From assembly GCF_021654135.1 (NCBI RefSeq), contig NZ_JAKGSD010000035.1, forward strand, positions 1 through 64,000: a stretch of DNA of 64,000 nucleotides, in the 5' to 3' direction. Below the pieces are notes generated by a model. That model made no database searches and had not been told where the DNA came from. It saw only the letters and a program-made list of their open reading frames with translations. Shown here piece after piece: positions 59,045 to 64,000 of this stretch. This DNA is from Amycolatopsis tucumanensis. GTDB lineage: Bacteria > Actinomycetota > Actinomycetes > Mycobacteriales > Pseudonocardiaceae. Within the stretch, counting starts at the first letter, position 1. Each line of letters begins with the position of its first letter. The position numbers and the translations under genes are program-made.

Positions 59045-59878
59045 CCGCCCAACGGAGCCCCGCTGCGAAGGCAAAGCCACATTCCCCAACGCAGCCTGCA
59101 CGGAAGCCTCAGCCAGCGCAGCCAACTCCCGCCGATCCGAAGCACGCCCCGGCGCGATCTCCCCGCACACGATCACCTCGAGCACCAGCCCACGCAACGC
59201 CGCGACCCGCTTCAGCGAATCGATCAGCGACTCCGGCCCGATGAACGCGGGCTGGGTCGTCTCGCGGCCGTCGGCCATCCGGTAGCGCAGCGCGAGCGGC
59301 CGCACCGGGACACCGGCGTCGATCGCGGCCTGGAAGGTCGCCGGGCGGAACCGGCCGGACGCCAGGCCGCACCACGTGGTGCCCTCGGGTGTGACGTTCA
59401 CCAGCGAACCGGCCCGCAGGGCGGCGGCCAGCTGGTCGATCGTGGACGGCAGTGTCGACAGCCGTTCGCGGTCCAGGAAGATGCTGCCGCCGCGCGCGAC
59501 CAGCGTACCCAGCACCGGCCAGCCCGCGATCTCCCGCTTCGCCAGCGCACGCATCGGGCGCACCGCGTTGACCGCCACGATGTCCAGCCACGAGATGTGG
59601 TTGTTCACCACCAGCGCCCCGCGGCCGCCGCTGTCCAGCGGCTCGCCCCGGACCACCAGCCGCACCCCGAACGCCCGCAGCACACCGCGGAACACCAGCC
59701 GTGCCACCGAATTCCGGCACCGCGGCACGAACATCACCGGCAGGGCCCCGAATGCCAGCAGCACCACGCCGGCAGCGGCGGTGAACCGCAGCGCGCGCCG
59801 CACCCCGCCGACCGACGGCGCGCCCGGCGTCAGGCACCCGTCGCCGCACGGCGAAGCGGGCATCCAGGGGTGGCTCAT
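58994..59878 (-). CDS. olsA: Lyso-ornithine lipid O-acyltransferase (PlsC family)
   Basis: A 294-residue PlsC-type acyltransferase with one N-terminal membrane helix (FTAAAGVVLLAFGALPVMF, about 30-48). The motifs are NNHISWLD (H-x4-D, about 92), FLDRER and NVTPEGTTWCG (about 165). Its ATG overlaps the stop of the GNAT-fold acyltransferase upstream by 4 bp, the OlsB-OlsA order used for ornithine lipids. The last codons (RFATPG) lie in the dispersed repeat tail, so that element supplies the stop. Confidence 0.78.
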   Translation of the reverse strand: MSHPWMPASPCGDGCLTPGAPSVGGVRRALRFTAAAGVVLLAFGALPVMFVPRCRNSVARLVFRGVLRAFGVRLVVRGEPLDSGGRGALVVNNHISWLDIVAVNAVRPMRALAKREIAGWPVLGTLVARGGSIFLDRERLSTLPSTIDQLAAALRAGSLVNVTPEGTTWCGLASGRFRPATFQAAIDAGVPVRPLALRYRMADGRETTQPAFIGPESLIDSLKRVAALRGLVLEVIVCGEIAPGRASDRRELAALAEASVQAALGNVALPSQRGSVGRRYAGVEGAGLRFATPG

Positions 59879-60654
59879 GCCTGGTTCCCGAGGAAGAACT
59901 TGAGGTAACGCTCGTCCATCTGCTGCAGGTCGAGCAGGGTGAAGAAGTCGGCGACGGCGAAGTCCGGGTCGTGCGCGGGCGGGCCGCACACCTTCGCGCC
60001 GAGGCGGGTGTAGCCCTTGATCAGCGGCGGCAGCAAGGCGCGGGCCGGGCGCGCGATGTCCGCGTCCTGCCACGGGTTCAGCGGCGTCACGCGCTGCGAC
60101 TCGGGCGCGTAGTGCTTGGCGCGGAGGAGGTCCCACACGCCCGCCGCGTAGGAGCCGCCGTCGGTGAGCGGGACCGACGCGCAGCCGCCCAGGTAGCGGT
60201 GGCCGGACAGCAGCATGTACCGCCCGATCCCGGCCCACACCAGGCTCACCACGGCGCCGGTGCGGTGGTCGGGGTGCACGCACGAGCGGCCGGTCTCGAC
60301 GAGGGAGCCCCGCAGGCCGGCGAGGTTCGACAGGTCGAACTCGGTTTCGGAGTACAGGCCGCCGGCCCGCTCGGCGCGCCCCGGCGGGAGCATCCGGTAG
60401 GTGCCGACGATCTCGCCGGTGTTGTCGTCGCGCACCACGAGGTGGTCGCAGAACTCGTCGAACCGGTCGGCGTCCACGCCGGGCGCGGAGTGCAGGGTGG
60501 CCCCCATCTCCTCGGCGAAGACCTGGTAGCGGAGCCGTTGTGCGGCAACCACTTCGTCGTTGTCGTAGGCGACGAGGAGGGAGTAGCGGGCAGCGCCATC
60601 GGGGAGCTGGCCGTCCTGGCTGTCGGTGCTGACGAGCAACTGGGACCGCGTCAT
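59875..60654 (-). CDS. olsB: Ornithine N-acyltransferase-like (GNAT fold)
   Basis: A 259-residue protein of the OlsB/acyl-ACP-dependent GNAT-like family that makes lyso-ornithine lipid from a 3-hydroxyacyl-ACP and ornithine. Signatures are AAQRLRYQVFAEEMGA (about 36-51), FCDHLVVRDDNTGEIVGTYRM (about 66), GRSCVHPDHRTGAVVSLVWAG (about 118) and GGCASVPLTDGG (about 145). The ATG start at 60654 is chosen over an upstream codon. It forms a translationally coupled pair with the PlsC-type gene. The product could be another lipo-amino acid. Confidence 0.78.
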   Translation of the reverse strand: MTRSQLLVSTDSQDGQLPDGAARYSLLVAYDNDEVVAAQRLRYQVFAEEMGATLHSAPGVDADRFDEFCDHLVVRDDNTGEIVGTYRMLPPGRAERAGGLYSETEFDLSNLAGLRGSLVETGRSCVHPDHRTGAVVSLVWAGIGRYMLLSGHRYLGGCASVPLTDGGSYAAGVWDLLRAKHYAPESQRVTPLNPWQDADIARPARALLPPLIKGYTRLGAKVCGPPAHDPDFAVADFFTLLDLQQMDERYLKFFLGNQA

Positions 60655-60841
60655 GTCTGTAGGTGTACCGGCGGGAAGGAAACCGCCAGGAGGTTCATCG
60701 CGTGACCACCTCGTGCACGTTGGATGAACCACGGGTTCTCAGGGTTCTCTCAGGAAGCCTGCGTGATCAGGCTCAAGTCATGAGATCGACACGATCGGGG
60801 TATGGCCTCACGGAACGTGGTGCCGACCGGAAGTGAGAGGG

Positions 60842-61990
60842 ATGTCCGGCAGCTGGTTGCGGATCGTGGTGGCGCTCGGCGTGGCGGCGGTGGTGTTCGG
60901 CCTGTTCCTGGCCGTGGAGTACGTGCTGCGGCGGGTCCTGCGGCGGCTCGGTCAGCGCGCGACCGTGCTCGGTGAGCTCGCCGAGCACATCCACGCGCCG
61001 CTGCGGTGGTTCGGCGCGATGATCGTCCTGCGCATCACCGTGCTCGTCGCGTTGCCCACCGGGTCCTGGCGCAACGCCACCTCGCACGTGCTGACGCTGG
61101 CGCTGATCGGGACCGGCGCGTGGCTGCTGGCCGGCGTGCTGACCGCGATCGAGCAGACGATGCTGGGCCGGTGGCGCGTCGACGTCGCGGACAACCGGCA
61201 CGCGCGGCGCATGCAGACGCAGATCCGGCTGGTGCGGCGGGTGATCGTGGCCGCGATCGCGGTGCTCGCGCTCGGCGCGATGCTGATGACGTTCCCCGGG
61301 CTGCGCACGGCGGGCACCAGCCTGCTGGCCTCGGCCGGCGTCATCGGCGCGATCGCCGCGCTGGCCGCGCAGTCGTTGCTTGGCAACGTGTTCGCCGGGC
61401 TGCAGATCGCGTTCAGCGACGCCATCCGGCTGGACGACGTGGTGATCGTGGAGAACGAGTGGGGCCGCGTCGAGGACATCACGCTGACCTACCTGGTGGT
61501 GCACCTGTGGGACGACCGGCGGCTGGTCATCCCGACCGCGCAGTTCATGTCGCAGCCGTTCGAGAACTGGACCCGCCGCGACGCCGCGCTGCTCGGGACG
61601 GTGGAGCTGGACGTCGACTGGACGATGCCGGTCGACGAGATGCGCGACGAGCTGCGGCGGATCCTCGAGTCGACCGACCTGTGGGACGGCCGGGTGAGCG
61701 TGCTGCAGGTGACCGACGCGACGCACACCCTGGTGCGCGTGCGGGCGCTGGTGAGCGCGGTGGACGCCGGCACGCTGTGGGACCTGCGCTGCCTGGTGCG
61801 GGAGCAGCTGGTGCAGTGGCTGCGGAGCAAGCACCCATACGCCGTGCCGCGCGTGCGGACCGAGCGCGTCCCCGAGACCCCGTCGCGCCGCACCGAGGAG
61901 GAACCGCCCGAGCAGGACGCGCGCGTGTTCGGCGGCAGCGTCGACGGCATGGTGCGGGAGCACGCCTTCCACGGACCTGGCCGGTCGTGA
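60842..61990 (+). CDS. MscS-family mechanosensitive channel
   Basis: A 382-residue small-conductance channel protein. Three N-terminal helices lead to the pore helix (SLLASAGVIGAIAALAAQSLLGNVFAGLQIAF, about 165-196), then the beta domain with LDDVVIVENEWGRVEDITLTYLVVHLWDDRRLVIPT and an alpha/beta vestibule. It ends in a charged tail. It relieves osmotic pressure by opening under membrane tension. The ATG at 60842 has GGAAG eight bases upstream. It is divergent from olsB, with 187 bp between starts holding only a GGTTCTCAGGGTTCTCTCAGG-like direct repeat. Confidence 0.85.
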   Translation: MSGSWLRIVVALGVAAVVFGLFLAVEYVLRRVLRRLGQRATVLGELAEHIHAPLRWFGAMIVLRITVLVALPTGSWRNATSHVLTLALIGTGAWLLAGVLTAIEQTMLGRWRVDVADNRHARRMQTQIRLVRRVIVAAIAVLALGAMLMTFPGLRTAGTSLLASAGVIGAIAALAAQSLLGNVFAGLQIAFSDAIRLDDVVIVENEWGRVEDITLTYLVVHLWDDRRLVIPTAQFMSQPFENWTRRDAALLGTVELDVDWTMPVDEMRDELRRILESTDLWDGRVSVLQVTDATHTLVRVRALVSAVDAGTLWDLRCLVREQLVQWLRSKHPYAVPRVRTERVPETPSRRTEEEPPEQDARVFGGSVDGMVREHAFHGPGRS

Positions 61991-62026
61991 AAAAAGGGCC
62001 ACCGCCGGAAAATCCGGCGGTGGCCC
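61990..62026 (-). terminator. Terminator shared by etfA and mscS
   Basis: A perfect 14-bp stem (61996-62009 and 62013-62026, AAA loop) precedes six A on the plus strand, so etfA read on minus ends in TTTTTT. It also sits at the mscS stop. It acts best for etfBA. Confidence 0.9.
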
Positions 62027-62046
62027 CTCAGGCATCAGGCGAACCC

Positions 62047-63003
62047 TCAGCCCTTGCGCTTGGTGACCTCTTCGGTCAGCTGCGGCGCGACGTTGAACAG
62101 GTCGCCCACCACACCGAAGTCGGCGATCTCGAAGATCGGCGCCTCCGGGTCCTTGTTGACCGCGACGATGGTCTTCGAGGTCTGCATGCCGGCCCGGTGC
62201 TGGATCGCGCCGGAGATGCCCAGCGCGACGTACAGCTGCGGCGACACCGTCTTACCGGTCTGCCCCACCTGGAACTGCGCCGGGTAGTAGCCGGAGTCGA
62301 CCGCGGCGCGCGAGGCGCCGACGGCCGCGCCGAGCGAGTCGGCCAGCTTCTCCACGACCTCGAACTTCTCGGCCGAACCGACACCGCGGCCACCGGACAC
62401 CACGATCGTGGCCTCGGTCAGCTCAGGGCGGTCACCGCCGACGACCGGCTCCACGCCGGTGATCTTCGCCGACTTGGCGGCATCGACCGCGGGCAGCTCG
62501 ACGGCCTCCTCGGCCGCCGCGCCCTCGGCTTGCGCGGCCTCGACCGCACCCGGGCGCACCGAGATGATCGGCAGGCCCTGGGCCTTCGACTTCACCGAGT
62601 ACGCGCCACCGAAGATGGACTGCTCCACGGTGCCGTCGGAGTTGACACCCACGGCGTCGTAGATCAGGCCGCCGCCGACACGGATCGCCAGACGACCGGA
62701 GACCTCCTTGCCCTCGGCGGACGCGGTGACGATCACCGCCGCCGGGGAGGCCTGCTCGACCAGCTTGGCCAGCGCGTCGACCTTCGGGGTCACCAGGTAG
62801 TTCGCGGCGTCCTCGGACTCGGCCACGTACACCTTCTGGGCACCGTAGGCGCCCAGCTGCTCCTTGAACTTGCCGGCGGTGCCCGGGGCGCCGACGACGA
62901 CGGCCGACGGCTCGCCCAGCTCGCGGGCGGCGGTCAGCGCCTCGAACGTGGTCTTCTTCAGCTCGCCGTTGAGGTGGTCGACGAGAACCAGAACTTCAGC
63001 CAT
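62047..63003 (-). CDS. etfA: Electron transfer flavoprotein alpha subunit
   Basis: EtfA holds FAD and passes electrons from acyl-CoA dehydrogenases to the quinone pool. The 318-residue protein has the C-terminal FAD-binding region ATIVVSGGRGVGSAEKFEVVEKLAD (about 195), GAAVGASRAAVDSGYY, VGQTGKTVSPQLYVALGISGAIQH (about 245-268) and AVNKDPEAPIFEIADFGVVGD. It follows etfB by 18 bp in one operon. Confidence 0.96.
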   Translation of the reverse strand: MAEVLVLVDHLNGELKKTTFEALTAARELGEPSAVVVGAPGTAGKFKEQLGAYGAQKVYVAESEDAANYLVTPKVDALAKLVEQASPAAVIVTASAEGKEVSGRLAIRVGGGLIYDAVGVNSDGTVEQSIFGGAYSVKSKAQGLPIISVRPGAVEAAQAEGAAAEEAVELPAVDAAKSAKITGVEPVVGGDRPELTEATIVVSGGRGVGSAEKFEVVEKLADSLGAAVGASRAAVDSGYYPAQFQVGQTGKTVSPQLYVALGISGAIQHRAGMQTSKTIVAVNKDPEAPIFEIADFGVVGDLFNVAPQLTEEVTKRKG

Positions 63004-63021
63004 TGCTCCGTTGCTCCTGCC

Positions 63022-63807
63022 TCAGATGATCTTCTGGCCGACCAGGTACTCGGCGATCTTGCTGCCGCCGTCACCCTCGTCCTCGACGCGCTCACCCGCG
63101 GTGCGCGGGGGCTTCGGGGCCGCTTCGACCACAGTGGACAGCGCGCTGCCGAGGCCGACGGCGCCCGCGTCGACGCCGAGGTCGGCGATCGTCAGGGTCT
63201 CCACCGGCTTCTTCTTCGCGGCCATGATGCCCTTGAAAGACGGGTAACGCGGCTCGTTGATCTTCTCGGTGACGCTCACCAGCGCGGGCAGGTTCGCCTC
63301 GAGGTGGGTCAGGCCGTCGTCGGTCTCCCGGTCGGCCTTGACGGTGCTGCCCTCGACGGTCAGCGACCGGACCTGGGTCAGCTGCGGCAGCCCGAGCAGC
63401 TCGGCCAGCATCGCGGGAACGGCGCCGGCGCGGCCGTCCGAGGCCTCGTTGCCGGCGATGACCAGGTCGAAGCCCTCGACCTTGCCGACGGCGGCGGCGA
63501 GCACCTTGGCGGTGGCCACGGCGTCGGAGCCGTGCAGGGCCTCGTCCGAGACGTGGATGGCCTTGTCCGCGCCCATCGAGAGGGCCTTGCGGATGGCGTC
63601 GGTCGCGCGGTCCGGGCCCACCGAGATCACGGTGACCTCGCCCTCGCCGGCTTCCTTGATCTTCAGCGCTTCTTCGACCGCCTTCTCGTTGATCTCGTCG
63701 AGAACGGCGTCGGCGGACTCGCGGTCGAGCGTGTGGTCACCATCGGAGAGCTTGCGCTCCGAATAGGTGTCCGGCACCTGCTTGACCAGGACAACAATGT
63801 TCGTCAT
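63022..63807 (-). CDS. etfB: Electron transfer flavoprotein beta subunit
   Basis: EtfB pairs with EtfA and binds AMP in the beta-oxidation ETF. The 261-residue protein opens TNIVVLVKQVPDTYSERKL and has VISVGPDRATDAIRKALSMGADKAIH (about 65-90) and AGNEASDGRAGAVPAMLAELLGLPQLT (about 122). The ATG at 63807 is used, not an upstream in-frame codon. A partial palindrome 30 bp upstream resembles TetR-type sites of fatty-acid regulators. Confidence 0.96.
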   Translation of the reverse strand: MTNIVVLVKQVPDTYSERKLSDGDHTLDRESADAVLDEINEKAVEEALKIKEAGEGEVTVISVGPDRATDAIRKALSMGADKAIHVSDEALHGSDAVATAKVLAAAVGKVEGFDLVIAGNEASDGRAGAVPAMLAELLGLPQLTQVRSLTVEGSTVKADRETDDGLTHLEANLPALVSVTEKINEPRYPSFKGIMAAKKKPVETLTIADLGVDAGAVGLGSALSTVVEAAPKPPRTAGERVEDEGDGGSKIAEYLVGQKII

Positions 63808-63837
63808 TGGTCCCCTTCGACCTCCCTGAACCAGCCT

Positions 63838-63849
63838 TACTGGTCGGTA
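63838..63849. promoter_or_regulatory. Candidate TetR-type site before etfBA
   Basis: TACTGGTCGGTA is an imperfect palindrome (TAC and GTA ends, matching G and C within) 30 bp upstream of etfB. TetR regulators of fatty-acid breakdown in actinobacteria use sites with this kind of TAC...GTA ends. No such regulator is in the window. Confidence 0.3.
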
Positions 63850-63903
63850 GCGTAGGGAGATTTCAGCCCCGACGCGCCCCGAGGTGACGGCATTCACCCG
63901 GAA

Positions 63904-63919
63904 TCCCGATTTATCGGGA
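63904..63919. other. Small hairpin upstream of etfBA
   Basis: TCCCGA-TTTA-TCGGGA is a perfect 6-bp inverted repeat 97 bp upstream of etfB. The rest of 63850-64000 holds no gene I can support; the neighbour beyond the edge is not visible. Confidence 0.3.
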
Positions 63920-64000
63920 CGATCGTTCAGCTTTATCTCCGATGCGCCCAGGCTACTCCGAGTGGACGCTTGCGCGGATGGGTTACCCCGGATGGTGCGA

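Overview
The window is high-GC actinobacterial chromosome with almost continuous coding on both strands, many GTG and TTG starts, 4-bp start/stop overlaps and no long intergenic gaps. Gene content (a citramalate synthase beside leuB, ilvBNC and ilvD, a DUF397 protein, gatCAB, an actinobacterial CheR/PAS/CheB/STAS set, DUF5994) and the protein sequences suggest Pseudonocardiaceae, probably Amycolatopsis or a close relative. That placement is inference, as nothing here is a taxonomic marker such as rRNA. No rRNA, tRNA, CRISPR array, insertion sequence or prophage gene was seen. Most of the window is core metabolism with accessory genes between.

Layout. 1-4727: a fumarylacetoacetate-hydrolase-family enzyme, then a compact four-gene accessory locus (Rieske-type protein, small zinc ribbon, cupin with a Cys-rich tail, adenylation-methyltransferase fusion) in which several catalytic residues are replaced. 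5035-7913: cimA and leuB, the citramalate route to isoleucine, with a leaderless Ile-rich leader peptide and attenuator before cimA. 8080-13096: a large secreted subtilisin-like protease and serA. 13169-15504: a TetR gene divergent from two luciferase-like oxidoreductases, and a DUF397 protein. 15584-21616: ilvC, ilvN, ilvB (with its own leader peptide and attenuator), a PH-domain protein and ilvD. 21670-26587: DoxX, a decayed beta-lactamase-family gene, a VOC protein, a 2-hydroxyacid dehydrogenase, a sugar-dehydrogenase-like lipoprotein and a membrane protein. 26590-29893: gatCAB. 30109-34284: an ACT-domain protein, an MmpL exporter with a divergent MarR, and a HIBADH-family dehydrogenase. 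34347-35605: an acetyltransferase flanked on both sides by tandem repeats resembling its own ends. 35606-46522: ligA, a MetE-like protein, an MBL hydrolase, a broken desaturase, an acyl-CoA ligase, and an ArsR/MFS pair. 46471-50810: a heterodimeric ABC exporter with TetR. 50879-55000: STAS-HATPase, CheR-PAS, CheB and STAS. 55108-57392: mnmA and its cysteine desulfurase. 57420-61990: MFS, olsA, olsB and an MscS channel. 62047-63807: etfA and etfB.

How genes work together. IlvBN, IlvC and IlvD make the common branched-chain steps; CimA and LeuB supply 2-oxobutanoate for isoleucine; SerA feeds serine. The two attenuated leaders can tie cimA and ilvBNC to charged branched-chain tRNA. The cysteine desulfurase hands sulfur to MnmA for tRNA 2-thiouridine. 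GatCAB amidates misacylated Asn/Gln tRNAs. The STAS, HATPase, CheR and CheB proteins look like one stress-signalling module, since no flagellar or receptor genes are nearby. A palindromic element of about 190 bp occurs at 25873-26062 and 58850-59044. The strongest candidates for undescribed biology are the 1027-4727 locus, the cimA leader, the repeat-flanked acetyltransferase and the palindromic element.
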